A stretch of DNA of 64,000 nt from Candidatus Defluviibacterium haderslevense (GCA_016712225.1 JADJRL010000003.1:1377501-1441500); one strand, 5' to 3'. Counted from the first letter of the stretch, positions 1 to 8,988 are shown. Notes: a model not told the origin generated them from the letters alone. Translations and numbers: made by a program.

Positions 1-240
1 CTCTACTTTAATTTGGTTCTAAAAACGATTACATTTACAGACATCATCCCTACCACGATTAAAACCTATTTTTTTGGATTTGCTATTGGCTTGGTAGGAT
101 GTTATAAGGGATACTATTGTAGTAAAGGAACAGCAGGGGTTGGTTTAGCAGCGAACTCAGCAGTCGTATATACTTCTATGTTATTATTTGTTATTGATTT
201 TATAGCAGTATTTATTACAAATATTTTTTTTACAGTATAA
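1..240 (+). CDS. MlaE-family ABC transporter permease (3' end only)
   Basis: The reading frame is open from the first base, so the gene begins upstream of the window and only the last 79 residues are visible. They read as the C-terminal part of an MlaE/YrbE permease: a glycine-rich, hydrophobic stretch (residues GFAIGLVGCYKGYY) followed by GVGLAANSAVVYTSMLLFVIDF, which is the typical MlaE ending. The protein would be the inner-membrane permease of a lipid transport system that maintains outer-membrane asymmetry. An MlaF-like ATPase starts 10 bases downstream and an MCE-domain protein follows, which is the standard order, so the three genes are probably one operon. The internal TTG at position 13 is not a start. 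Confidence 0.9.
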   Translation, partial: LYFNLVLKTITFTDIIPTTIKTYFFGFAIGLVGCYKGYYCSKGTAGVGLAANSAVVYTSMLLFVIDFIAVFITNIFFTV

Positions 241-250
241 ATCTTATACG

Positions 251-994
251 TTGATACCTAAGCCTATTATTATTATTAAAGATCTGAATAAAAATTATGG
301 ACCACATAAAGTACTAAGTGGCTTTGATATGACTTTGTATGAAGGTGAAAATTTAGTTATAATGGGTAAATCAGGTTCCGGGAAATCCGTTATGATCAAA
401 TGTATTATAGGACTTGAAGAACCTGATAGCGGTTGTATCGAAGTAATGGGCAAAGATATCACTAAAATAAATCAAACTGAATGGAATGAATTGCGAACTG
501 AAGTTGGTTTTCTCTTCCAAGGAAGTGCACTTTATGATTCAATGTCTGTGAGAGAGAATTTAGAATTTCCGTTACGAAGACATCCTAAAAAATTTGGTGA
601 TATCATCGATGCAACTTCACTCGTAGAAGATGCCCTGAACAGTGTTGGACTTGTTGATGCTATTGATCTAATGCCTGACGAACTTTCCGGAGGTATGAAA
701 CGTAGAGTTGCCCTTGCAAGAACACTCATACTTCAACCTAAAATTATATTATATGATGAACCTACTACAGGTTTAGATCCGATTACCTCAAAAGAAATCA
801 TTTTACTTATGATGTCCATTCAAAAACAATATCATACCTCCTCTATAATTATCACTCATGATGTAGATTGTGCGAGAGTTATTGCTAATAGAATGATACT
901 TCTTATTGATGGAATTAATTATGCTGAAGGTACTTTTGAAGAATTATCACGTTCTAATGATTCAAAAATTAAAGCTTTCTTTAAACAATCTTAA
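251..994 (+). CDS. MlaF-family ABC transporter ATP-binding protein
   Basis: A 247-residue ABC ATPase, the normal size for MlaF. The Walker A motif GKSGSGKS is at residues 39-46, the signature LSGGM lies near residue 144, and Walker B reads IILYDEPTTGLDP with the D-loop following it. It would hydrolyse ATP to drive phospholipid movement through the MlaE-like permease encoded just upstream. I use the TTG start at 251 because no ATG lies in frame before the conserved N-terminal strand, so the exact start is uncertain. The stop codon is immediately followed by the ATG of the MCE gene, which points to translational coupling. Confidence 0.93.
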   Translation: MIPKPIIIIKDLNKNYGPHKVLSGFDMTLYEGENLVIMGKSGSGKSVMIKCIIGLEEPDSGCIEVMGKDITKINQTEWNELRTEVGFLFQGSALYDSMSVRENLEFPLRRHPKKFGDIIDATSLVEDALNSVGLVDAIDLMPDELSGGMKRRVALARTLILQPKIILYDEPTTGLDPITSKEIILLMMSIQKQYHTSSIIITHDVDCARVIANRMILLIDGINYAEGTFEELSRSNDSKIKAFFKQS

Positions 995-995
995 A

Positions 996-1973
996 ATGGA
1001 AAAAAATAATTCATATAAATTCAAATTAGGTTTATTTGTAATCATTGGCATGACCTTGTTCATTATTGCAACTTACTATATTGGCAACAAACAAAATATG
1101 TTTGGTAAAACATTTAATATACAAGCTATATTCAACAATGCAAACGGACTTCAAATTGGGTGTAATGTTAGATATTCAGGAGTCAGTGTTGGAACTGTAA
1201 AAGGAATAGAAATGTATAATGACACTACAGTTAAAGTTGACATGATCATTAATAATGAATTTTTAAAGCATATTAAAAAAGACGCTATTGCATCAATTAA
1301 TTCCGATGGCCTTGTAGGAAATATGATCATTAATATTAGTCCGGGAAAAAATTCTAATGTTCCAATTGAACCTGGAGACATATTAATTTCTTCAAATCGT
1401 TTAAAAACTGATGATGCATTAAACACACTAAATGTTTCAAATGAAAATGTAGCATTACTAAGTGCTGACTTACTAAAAATAACTCATCAAATTACCAGTG
1501 GTAATGGCCTACTAGGATCCATTACTTATGATTCACTTTTAGTTAAAGATCTAAAAGAAATATTACAATATATCAAAATTACCGGTCAAAAAACTGGAGC
1601 ATCAATGAGCTCACTAAATAAATTAATACATTCATTGGACAATAAAGATAACATCATTGGAGTACTCAAGGATACATCCGTCGCAAATCAGGTAAAAGCA
1701 ATAATAAATAATTTAGAAAACTCTAGCCTTGAAATTGATTCAGTAGTTAGCAATCTAAATTCTACAGTTTCTAATTTTAAAGATGGTAATGGTGTTTTTG
1801 ATTATTTGTCAAATGATACTATGCTCGTCCAAAAAATTGATTCAACAATGTATAATATCAATGAAGCAAGTATACTCTTAAATCAAAATCTGGAAGCCCT
1901 AAAACATAATTTCTTATTGCGTGGTTTTTTTAAAAAACAAGAAAAGTTAAAATCCAAAGAACAAAACAAATAA
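996..1973 (+). CDS. MCE-domain (MlaD-like) lipid-binding protein
   Basis: A 325-residue protein with one N-terminal membrane helix at about residues 10-29, then an MCE domain containing NANGLQIGCNVRYSGVSVGTV. A long, mostly helical C-terminal half follows. This is the usual build of the periplasmic MlaD-like substrate-binding subunit, anchored in the inner membrane and working with the two upstream proteins. I place the start at the ATG at 996, one base after the ATPase stop. An in-frame ATG at 906 would give a 30-residue extension that overlaps the ATPase and lies before the membrane helix, and I judge it spurious. Confidence 0.9.
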   Translation: MEKNNSYKFKLGLFVIIGMTLFIIATYYIGNKQNMFGKTFNIQAIFNNANGLQIGCNVRYSGVSVGTVKGIEMYNDTTVKVDMIINNEFLKHIKKDAIASINSDGLVGNMIINISPGKNSNVPIEPGDILISSNRLKTDDALNTLNVSNENVALLSADLLKITHQITSGNGLLGSITYDSLLVKDLKEILQYIKITGQKTGASMSSLNKLIHSLDNKDNIIGVLKDTSVANQVKAIINNLENSSLEIDSVVSNLNSTVSNFKDGNGVFDYLSNDTMLVQKIDSTMYNINEASILLNQNLEALKHNFLLRGFFKKQEKLKSKEQNK

Positions 1974-2196
1974 GTTATTATATTAGGGTCAGTTCTTAAA
2001 TTACAAGGTTTTTAAGTCTTCATCATTCAGATGTCTTGAATTAATATCATTTGTCGACTTGTTATAAAAGAGCAACTTGAACATTAGTTGTCGGTTTTGT
2101 TAAAATAGTACTTTGTTTAAAATAGAATCCTCAAATTCTAATTTATAAACTATTTTAGCGTCACGAAAGCTATTTTATAACAAAACAAACAAAACA

Positions 2197-3729
2197 ATGA
2201 GTACTAATACTGGTCATCCAAAGGGACTTTATTTACTTTTTTTCACTGAAATGTGGGAGCGCTTTAGCTACTATGGTATGCGCGCTATATTTATCCTATT
2301 TATGACTAAAGCCCTTCTCATGAAAGGTGCTGACGCCTCAAATGTTTATGGAAGCTTTACTGGCTTAGTATATCTCACCCCTTTATTGGGAGGATATATT
2401 GCAGATCGTTTTTGGGGAAATAGAAGGAGTATATTAATAGGTGGTCTATTAATGGCTTTAGGTCAATTCCTTATGTTTCTAAGTGGAAGCACAGTAATCG
2501 ATGGTATGGAAAGTGCATCTTCAGTTTCTATGATGTGGGCAGGATTAACTTTTCTAATTATAGGTAATGGATTTTTCAAACCCAATATATCAACCATGGT
2601 TGGTCAGTTATATCCAAAAGGGGACCACAGAATTGATGGTGCTTTTACTATCTTTTATATGGGTATAAACTTGGGTGCGTTTTTTGCGCCACTTATCTGT
2701 GGAGGAATTGGAGATACCGGAAATGTGCATGATTTCAGATGGGGTTTTCTTGCAGCCTGTATAGGAATGATAATTAGTGTGATATCATTTGAATTACTAA
2801 AAAATAAATTATTAAAAACTCCCGATGGTGAACATGTTGGTATGCCAAAACAGAAAATGGATGCTAAAACAGCAGGTATTATTATCGGAAGTACTGGCTT
2901 GATTTTCTTTCTACTTAACTTTAAGACACTTTTTAATGTCGATGTAGATATCATAGGCTACCTTATTTATGCGGCTATTATAGTTATGCCTATTGTGATT
3001 TTTAGTGATAAAAGCTTGGTTAGTGATGAAAAACAGCGGATTAGTGTTATTTTTATTCTTGCCTTTTTTGTCATATTTTTCTGGGCATGTTTTGAACAAG
3101 CTGGAGCTTCATTAACCTTATTTGCTGATACCCAAACGGATAGGCAAATTGGTTCATGGACTATGCCCGCATCATGGTTTCAATCCATCAATCCATTGGG
3201 GATCATTATTCTAGCACCTTTGTTTTCTATGTTTTGGAATATGCTCCATAAACGTAATCTCGAACCCTCTTCTCCAATGAAAATGGCCTTTGGATTACTT
3301 TTAGTATCCATAGGCTTTATGGTTATAGCCTATGGTGTTCATGGTGTTGATTCTCAAACTAAGATTAGCATGTGGTGGCTCATTGCCCTATATATTCTTC
3401 ATACTATGGGTGAATTGAGTTTGTCACCTATTGGATTGAGCATGGTTTCAAAACTTGCTCCCCTAAGATTTGCCTCCTTATTGATGGGTACTTGGTTTTT
3501 AGCTAATGCCGTAGCCAATAAATTCGCAGGAACTTTATCAGCTTTAATACCTCCTGGTGCTGGAGAAAGCCCAGCAGAAATAGGTGCACAAGTCCCTAAT
3601 TTCATGGGCATTGAAATAACCAATTTATTTACATTTTTCTGTGTGTTCATCGCCTTAAGTGGAATAGCTGCAATTTTATTATTTGCAATGTATAGATGGC
3701 TGGAAAAGAGAATGCATGGCGTTAAATAA
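2197..3729 (+). CDS. POT-family proton-dependent oligopeptide transporter
   Basis: A 510-residue protein rich in membrane helices. It carries the POT/PTR2 proton-coupling signature ExxERFxYYG at residues 18-27 (ETMWERFSYYG region) and the PTR2 motif FTIFYMGINLGAFFAPLICG. The family imports di- and tripeptides with protons across the inner membrane. The length of about 500 residues and 12-14 predicted helices are normal. It stands alone: 223 bases separate it from the Mla operon, and a strong inverted repeat follows it. Substrate range cannot be read from sequence. Confidence 0.95.
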   Translation: MSTNTGHPKGLYLLFFTEMWERFSYYGMRAIFILFMTKALLMKGADASNVYGSFTGLVYLTPLLGGYIADRFWGNRRSILIGGLLMALGQFLMFLSGSTVIDGMESASSVSMMWAGLTFLIIGNGFFKPNISTMVGQLYPKGDHRIDGAFTIFYMGINLGAFFAPLICGGIGDTGNVHDFRWGFLAACIGMIISVISFELLKNKLLKTPDGEHVGMPKQKMDAKTAGIIIGSTGLIFFLLNFKTLFNVDVDIIGYLIYAAIIVMPIVIFSDKSLVSDEKQRISVIFILAFFVIFFWACFEQAGASLTLFADTQTDRQIGSWTMPASWFQSINPLGIIILAPLFSMFWNMLHKRNLEPSSPMKMAFGLLLVSIGFMVIAYGVHGVDSQTKISMWWLIALYILHTMGELSLSPIGLSMVSKLAPLRFASLLMGTWFLANAVANKFAGTLSALIPPGAGESPAEIGAQVPNFMGIEITNLFTFFCVFIALSGIAAILLFAMYRWLEKRMHGVK

Positions 3730-3742
3730 ATAATTTTGACTT

Positions 3743-3802
3743 ATCTGATTATTCCTCAAATCTTGACTTACTATAAGTAAAGGATTTGAGGAATAATCAG
3801 AT
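3743..3802. terminator. 20-bp perfect inverted repeat between convergent genes
   Basis: The arms ATCTGATTATTCCTCAAATC (3743-3762) and its exact reverse complement (3783-3802) enclose a 20-base centre that itself can fold further (CTTACT with AGTAAAG). It sits between the stops of the peptide transporter on the plus strand and the lipoprotein on the minus strand, so it probably serves as a bidirectional terminator. No long T tract flanks it on the plus side. Confidence 0.7.
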
Positions 3803-3834
3803 ATAATCATTTTATATTCCAAAAATTATTTCAA

Positions 3835-4368
3835 TTATTTTATATAAACATCAAATGTTACCGTCATTCTGTGGTTAGAATTTGTGGACGTTATTCCTCT
3901 GTAATTTAATCTCAGCTCAGATATAAAAACGGATTCTTTGAGATATGTATGAACATCAGGAAATCCTGGTAAAAATTGTAAATCTCTTGATTTCTCATTA
4001 GGTTCAGTAAATACTTCACCAATTGGTAATTTAAAACTGCTTTGATTTGGTAAATAGATAAATAATTTTGCTGATTCTATAAAGGAATAACTGATTGGTC
4101 CACTAAAAATAGGTGAAATACTAATTCCTTTAATAAGGACTTTACTTATTTGGTCTTCATTTAATTGATGGGCATTTAAAAATTCGTTCCAGTTGGTATT
4201 AACATTAAAAGTATAGTAATGCGTAAGCAGTGGATTTAATCCAGCTTCAATTTCAAAATCCATAATATATTCCAATTCAAATTGTCCACTGTCTTGCTTA
4301 TGGCAACTCAAGCCCAAGACTGCAATCATTAGAACACATGCTAGTTTTTTCATACCTTGATTAATCAT
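3835..4368 (-). CDS. Hypothetical lipoprotein, 177 residues
   Basis: I do not recognise a family. The N terminus is a lipoprotein signal with a lipobox ending LGLSC, lipidated cysteine at residue 22 if translation starts at 4368. A second ATG at 4353 (MKKLAC) gives a more typical signal peptide and may be the real start. The mature part alternates short hydrophobic strands with polar turns and has no repeats or obvious active-site motif. It is a single gene, convergent with the peptide transporter and divergent from aconitase. The product is likely attached to the periplasmic or outer membrane. Confidence 0.7.
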   Translation of the reverse strand: MINQGMKKLACVLMIAVLGLSCHKQDSGQFELEYIMDFEIEAGLNPLLTHYYTFNVNTNWNEFLNAHQLNEDQISKVLIKGISISPIFSGPISYSFIESAKLFIYLPNQSSFKLPIGEVFTEPNEKSRDLQFLPGFPDVHTYLKESVFISELRLNYRGITSTNSNHRMTVTFDVYIK

Positions 4369-4613
4369 CTACTATAACGAAGCTTTTTATTATTAAGGTA
4401 TAATTTAATAATTCCTTTTATAAATTGATATTTAAGGTAATACTTTTGAACTTTTGTGAAGATTATGAATTTCTGTTAGTGAAAATGATAAGCTTTTCTA
4501 TATTCTACTCCATATTTAAATTTAAGATCCATTATACTTTGATTTAAAATATTTGGGTATTAAATTTGTGGGAATTTTGAAATCATATTACATAATAATT
4601 TAATATATAAAAA

Positions 4614-6884
4614 ATGGAAACTCCTTTTGATTTTGATATGCTTAAAGAGCATTATCATTCTTTATCATTAAAAATATCTAATACTCGAAAAATATTGGGT
4701 CGACCATTGACTCTTACTGATAAAATCCTATATAGCCACTTGCATCCAGACTCTCCTGTTAAGGAATATAGCCGAGGCAAAGATTATGTTTTTTTCTCAC
4801 CTGACCGGGTGGCTATGCAAGATGCAACGGCTCAGATGGCACTGTTACAATTTATGACTTGTGGTAAATCCAAGACGTCTGTGCCTTCAACTGTACATTG
4901 CGATCACTTAATATTAGCAAAAGACGGTGCTGATGCTGACTTAAGAAGCTCAAATATTGAAAATGCAGAAGTCTTTGATTTTCTTAAATCAATTTCAAAT
5001 AAATATGGTATTGGTTTTTGGAAACCCGGTGCTGGTATTATTCATCAAATTGTACTGGAAAATTATGCATTCCCTGGCGGAATGATGATTGGAACCGATT
5101 CACATACACCAAATGCCGGAGGATTAGGAATGCTTGCTATTGGTGTAGGGGGAGCAGATGCGGTGGATGTTATGACGGGTATGCCCTGGGAACTTAAAAT
5201 GCCTAAGATCATTGGAGTTCATCTTACTGGTTCTTTAAGTGGCTGGGCTTCGGCTAAAGATGTCATTTTAAAAGTAGCTGGAATCCTAACTGTAAAAGGT
5301 GGTACCGGAGCCATTGTTGAATATTTTGGTGAAGGAGCACAATCACTTTCTTGCACTGGTAAAGGTACTATTTGTAATATGGGTGCTGAAATTGGTGCTA
5401 CAACCTCTACGTTTGGATATGATGCAGCAATGGCCAAATATTTAAAAGCAACCAATAGAACAAGTATTGCTGAATTAGCAGACAGCGTTGTAGCTGATCT
5501 AAATGGTGATCCAGAATGTTATTTAAATCCTGAGCAATATTTTGATCAGGTCATACATATAGATCTTAACACGCTAGAACCTCATGTGAATGGACCGTAT
5601 ACACCTGATTTAGCATGGCCAATATCTAAATTTGCTGCCGCTGTAAAGGATAATAATTATCCTGAAACACTTGATGTTGGACTGATTGGATCTTGTACCA
5701 ATTCATCTTATGAAGACCTTTCCAGAGCAGCATCTGTTGCACAACAAGCCATAACTAAAAATCTTAAAGTTAAATCAGAGTTTACAGTGACTCCGGGTTC
5801 AGAATTGATTAGATACACTGTAGAAAGGGATGGTTTGTTAAATGCCTTTGAACAGATTGGTGGTATTGTTTTGGCTAATGCTTGTGGTCCATGTATAGGC
5901 CAATGGAAACGTCATAATCTCGATCCAACTAGAAAAAATTCAATTATTACTTCATTCAATCGAAATTTTAGCAAAAGAAATGATGGAAATGCGAACACAC
6001 ACGCTTTCGTTGCTTCACCTGAAATTGTAACTGCTCTTGCTGTAGCCGGAAAATTGAGCTTTAACCCATTAGTTGATTCTTTAATGAACGAAAATGGTGA
6101 AATGGTCAAACTGGATCCGCCTTCCGGATTTGAACTACCACCAAAAGGATTTGATGTAGCCGATGCTGGTTATGAAGCACCAGCTGGAGAAGGATCTCAA
6201 ATCAAAATCGCAGTCAATCCTTCAAGTAAAAGAATCCAATTACTGGAACCCTTCAAAGAAATTACTTCTGATCAATTAAGAAATGTTCGGGTTTTAATAA
6301 AAGCCAAAGGAAAATGTACTACAGATCATATCTCAATGGCTGGACCATGGCTAGAATTTAGAGGCCACCTGGAAAACATTTCAAATAACTGTCTGATCGG
6401 TGCAATGAATTCATATAATGGTGAATCCAATAGGGTTTTGAATTTTGTAACGAATGAATACATGACCGTTCCCGATTCTGCAAGAACTTACAAATCAAAC
6501 AATATCAGTACTTTCGTAATCGGTGAAGAAAACTATGGGGAAGGATCTTCTAGAGAACATGCTGCAATGGAACCACGGTATTTAGGTGTTAAAGCGGTTA
6601 TCGTAAAATCCTTCGCTCGAATTCACGAAACCAATTTGAAAAAACAAGGAATGCTCGCCTTGACATTTAAACAACCTTCAGATTATGAACTGATCCGTCA
6701 GGATGATTTACTGGATCTTGAAGGATTTGATGTTATGAATCCTGGAGAACCTTTAATTCTAATTGCTAAGCATAACGATGGTTCTTCAGACAGAATTGAA
6801 TTACTTCATACTTATAATGAACAACAAATTTCATGGATAAGAGAAGGGTCAGCCTTGAATAAAATCAGAAAAGAATTAGCTTAA
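4614..6884 (+). CDS. Aconitate hydratase (mitochondrial-type aconitase)
   Basis: A 756-residue enzyme that isomerises citrate to isocitrate in the TCA cycle. The three cysteines that hold the 4Fe-4S cluster are visible: C361 in GSCTNSSYEDL and C424/C427 in NACGPCIGQW. The substrate-binding stretch GTDSHTPNAGGLGMLAIGVGG is at about residues 160-180. The C-terminal swivel domain carries GEENYGEGSSREHAA. Length and motifs match the mitochondrial-type family common in Bacteroidota rather than the longer AcnA or the AcnB type. The gene is monocistronic, with a long leader upstream and a repeat-like element downstream. Confidence 0.97.
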   Translation: METPFDFDMLKEHYHSLSLKISNTRKILGRPLTLTDKILYSHLHPDSPVKEYSRGKDYVFFSPDRVAMQDATAQMALLQFMTCGKSKTSVPSTVHCDHLILAKDGADADLRSSNIENAEVFDFLKSISNKYGIGFWKPGAGIIHQIVLENYAFPGGMMIGTDSHTPNAGGLGMLAIGVGGADAVDVMTGMPWELKMPKIIGVHLTGSLSGWASAKDVILKVAGILTVKGGTGAIVEYFGEGAQSLSCTGKGTICNMGAEIGATTSTFGYDAAMAKYLKATNRTSIAELADSVVADLNGDPECYLNPEQYFDQVIHIDLNTLEPHVNGPYTPDLAWPISKFAAAVKDNNYPETLDVGLIGSCTNSSYEDLSRAASVAQQAITKNLKVKSEFTVTPGSELIRYTVERDGLLNAFEQIGGIVLANACGPCIGQWKRHNLDPTRKNSIITSFNRNFSKRNDGNANTHAFVASPEIVTALAVAGKLSFNPLVDSLMNENGEMVKLDPPSGFELPPKGFDVADAGYEAPAGEGSQIKIAVNPSSKRIQLLEPFKEITSDQLRNVRVLIKAKGKCTTDHISMAGPWLEFRGHLENISNNCLIGAMNSYNGESNRVLNFVTNEYMTVPDSARTYKSNNISTFVIGEENYGEGSSREHAAMEPRYLGVKAVIVKSFARIHETNLKKQGMLALTFKQPSDYELIRQDDLLDLEGFDVMNPGEPLILIAKHNDGSSDRIELLHTYNEQQISWIREGSALNKIRKELA

Positions 6885-6916
6885 ATAATTTAGTAATTGT
6901 AACTATTCAAGTCTTA

Positions 6917-6961
6917 GCCCTGTAGGGGCGATTAATTTTTTGCGATGGATAAAATCCGTCG
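6917..6961. repeat. Pair of small hairpins, possible dispersed repeat element
   Basis: Two hairpins lie close together in the aconitase-mscL gap. The first, GCCCTGTAGGGGC (6917-6929), has a GTA loop. The second, CGATGGAT-AAA-ATCCGTCG (6943-6961), has an 8-bp stem with one G-T pair. They are separated by an AT-rich linker. Only one copy is in this window, so the assignment as a genome-wide intergenic repeat is inference from a similar paired-hairpin form I recall in other Bacteroidota intergenic regions. Confidence 0.4.
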
Positions 6962-7021
6962 TAAAAAGTAAATATATAATGTTTTTGGCGGCATTTTTGC
7001 CTGATTTTTACAAAAATGATG

Positions 7022-7042
7022 ACAAAAACATACCGTTTTTGT
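7022..7042. other. 8-bp hairpin in the mscL leader region
   Basis: ACAAAAAC (7022-7029) and GTTTTTGT (7035-7042) form a perfect stem with a 5-base loop, about 120 bases before the mscL start. A shorter GGCA/TGCC stem precedes it. The role is unknown; it could be leader structure or chance in AT-rich DNA. Confidence 0.3.
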
Positions 7043-7159
7043 TGTGACTTGAATAAATACAAGTCAATTAATATTATTTTTACGAATGCAACTTACAATC
7101 GCTGGATTCGAATTTAAACTAAAATTTTTTCTCATTTAATTAATTAAATCAAACTCATC

Positions 7160-7561
7160 ATGTTCAAGGAATTTAAAGATTTTGCAATGCGCGGTGGATT
7201 AATTGACATCGCAGTAGGTTTGGTACTCGCAGCTGCCTTCGGTACTATAGTTTCTAGTTTTGTGGATGGTATGTTTATGCCATTAGTATCTAAAATATTC
7301 CAATTTGGTGACTTCAAAGAAGCAAAAATTGTTTTAGATCAAGCTGTTTTAGGAGCTGATGGAAAAATTGCCACACCTGAAAATGCAATATATTATGGAA
7401 CTTTTATTTCCTCAATTATTAATTTCATAATCATCGCGTTTGTAATGTTCTTAATAGTCAAAGCTGTAAATTCTACTAAGAAAACAGAAGTCGCAGCACC
7501 TGCTGGTCCAAGTTCAGAACAACTATTAACAGAAATTAGAGATCTGCTCGCAAAAAAGTAA
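7160..7561 (+). CDS. mscL: Large-conductance mechanosensitive channel MscL
   Basis: A 133-residue inner-membrane protein, the normal size for MscL. The N-terminal amphipathic helix and first membrane helix read MFKEFKDFAMRGGLIDIAVG and continue LVLAAAFGTIVSSFVDGMFMPL, which is diagnostic. The second helix lies at about residues 78-100 (SSIINFIIIAFVMFLIVKAVN), and a charged C-terminal helix ends the protein. The homopentameric channel opens on membrane tension to release solutes during hypo-osmotic shock. It is a single-gene unit with its own terminator. Confidence 0.97.
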   Translation: MFKEFKDFAMRGGLIDIAVGLVLAAAFGTIVSSFVDGMFMPLVSKIFQFGDFKEAKIVLDQAVLGADGKIATPENAIYYGTFISSIINFIIIAFVMFLIVKAVNSTKKTEVAAPAGPSSEQLLTEIRDLLAKK

Positions 7562-7583
7562 AAATATATAATTAATAAAAAAA

Positions 7584-7613
7584 GGTCTTAGGTTAATCCT
7601 AAGACTTTTTTTT
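7584..7613 (+). terminator. Rho-independent terminator of mscL
   Basis: GTCTTAGG (7585-7592), a TTAAT loop and CCTAAGAC (7598-7605) form an 8-bp stem, followed at once by a run of eight T. It begins 24 bases after the mscL stop. Confidence 0.88.
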
Positions 7614-7719
7614 ATTTCAAATTCAAAAATAATATATTGATCATTCAACAATTACGATCTCATTCTAATCAATAATTTTATAATTTTTGCTATTTCAATA
7701 TATTATATTGAAAATTATT

Positions 7720-7732
7720 ACGTTGGCAACGT
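7720..7732. promoter_or_regulatory. Palindrome ACGTTGGCAACGT upstream of tonB-like gene
   Basis: A perfect 5+3+5 palindrome centred about 58 bases before the start codon of the TonB-like gene. Position and symmetry would fit an operator. No known regulator motif is recognised. Confidence 0.3.
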
Positions 7733-7783
7733 TTTATATTAATCTTACGTTATATAAATAAGATTCATCTAAAACAAAAAATT

Positions 7784-8596
7784 ATGAAAACTAACATTAA
7801 TTCAGAAAATCTATTCGATGATATCATCTTCGAAAATCGAAACAAAAATTATGGTGCTTATCAACTTCGAAGAACCTATAATGATCATATGGCTAAGGCA
7901 ATGTGTTTAACAATAATTATGATAATAACTTTCATTGTTTCTTCAAATATTTTAGCTAAAACTAAATTAAAAATAATCGACCCAATGGTGATAAATGTTA
8001 AACCGGATTCTTTAATAATTATAAACTTTCCTACTATACCAAAAACTAAACCTTACTTCAATAATCAAAATCATAAATTTAAAACCACAAAAGTTGTAAC
8101 TCCAAGAATTGTTAATGACAAAGAAGACATAAAAGAAATTAATATTCCAACCGTCGATGAAATCAGATTGGTATCCATCGGGACTGAAACTTCTGATGGT
8201 GATACTCTTACAAATATAAATGGTATCGAGCAAGGTGATATTATTAAAACTGGAACATTAACTGGATCATCTGAATCCACTTTTGTTGATTTTGCTGAAG
8301 TCATGCCCAGTTTTCCTGGTGGTGCTGAAAAATTATATAAATATTTACAAAAAAATATTAACTACCCTAATATTGCTCGAGAAAACCGAATTGAAGGTAC
8401 CGTTATCGTTGGGTTTATAGTTTCTCAATTTGGTGAAATACTTAATGTTGAAGCTATGAGAAAAATTGGTGGTGGTTGTGATGAAGAAGCAGTTAGAGTT
8501 ATTTCTCAAATGCCTAAATGGAATCCTGGACAACACAGAAATAAAACAGTTGCTGTAAAGTATTCACTTCCACTAAAATTTAAACTGATTAATTAG
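7784..8596 (+). CDS. TonB-like energy transducer
   Basis: A 270-residue protein with a cytoplasmic N terminus of about 36 residues, one membrane helix at roughly residues 37-57, a periplasmic linker and a C-terminal TonB domain from about residue 185. The domain contains the family features YPNIARENRIEGTVIVGFIVSQFGEI and ends with a conserved KYSLPLKFKL strand. Such proteins carry proton-motive energy from an ExbB/ExbD complex to TonB-dependent outer-membrane receptors. No exbB/exbD or receptor gene is nearby, so its partner is unknown. The N-terminal start FDDIIFENRNKNYGAYQLR is typical of Bacteroidota TonB-like proteins. Confidence 0.9.
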   Translation: MKTNINSENLFDDIIFENRNKNYGAYQLRRTYNDHMAKAMCLTIIMIITFIVSSNILAKTKLKIIDPMVINVKPDSLIIINFPTIPKTKPYFNNQNHKFKTTKVVTPRIVNDKEDIKEINIPTVDEIRLVSIGTETSDGDTLTNINGIEQGDIIKTGTLTGSSESTFVDFAEVMPSFPGGAEKLYKYLQKNINYPNIARENRIEGTVIVGFIVSQFGEILNVEAMRKIGGGCDEEAVRVISQMPKWNPGQHRNKTVAVKYSLPLKFKLIN

Positions 8597-8642
8597 TCTT
8601 TAAATTGACCTACAAGTTAAAATTATTAAGATAAAATATTGG

Positions 8643-8680
8643 ACAGAATTTAAATTCGATGAAAAGAATTTAAATTCTGT
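8643..8680. terminator. 15-bp perfect hairpin between convergent genes
   Basis: ACAGAATTTAAATTC (8643-8657) and its exact reverse complement (8666-8680) enclose the loop GATGAAAA. The right arm lies inside the last codons of the minus-strand lipoprotein gene, so the hairpin overlaps coding sequence. It could terminate transcription from both sides, although no strong T tract follows. Confidence 0.55.
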
Positions 8681-8988
8681 TCATCCAACAAATGCATGGA
8701 ATCCCCAGCAAATCTAATGACTCTGAATTTATATTTAAAAGTTGGAAACGAAATTATTAAGGAATCACCCTTAATTGAATACGGAAATCCTGGTTGATTG
8801 ACTTCTTGCAAAAAATACATACTGTCATTGAGTATTTTAAAATCTGCAGACTGACTTATTGTGTTCTTCCATATGCCTTGTATACTTTGAGGGCTAACTC
8901 CCAAGTATTCTGGTTTATTGACTTTTGTAGTCTCTTTACAAGCAAAAAAACATATTACTATAACTACAATTAAATGATATTCTTTCAT
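8650..8988 (-). CDS. Small hypothetical lipoprotein, 112 residues
   Basis: I do not recognise a family. It starts with a lipoprotein signal, MKEYHLIVVIVICFFACKE, with the putative lipidated cysteine at residue 17. The short mature part has the rhythm SIQGIWKNTISQSADFKILNDS then SIKGDSLIISFPTFKYKFRV, which looks like a small beta-sandwich or lipocalin-like fold; that is inference. It is convergent with the TonB-like gene, and its last codons form half of a perfect hairpin. Confidence 0.7.
   Translation of the reverse strand: MKEYHLIVVIVICFFACKETTKVNKPEYLGVSPQSIQGIWKNTISQSADFKILNDSMYFLQEVNQPGFPYSIKGDSLIISFPTFKYKFRVIRFAGDSMHLLDEQNLNSFHRI

Noticed and set aside
906..995. Upstream ATG giving the MCE protein a 30-residue extension
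   Set aside because: It overlaps the ATPase gene by 89 bases and precedes the membrane helix with a sequence that has no MCE family support; the ATG at 996 directly after the ATPase stop fits better.
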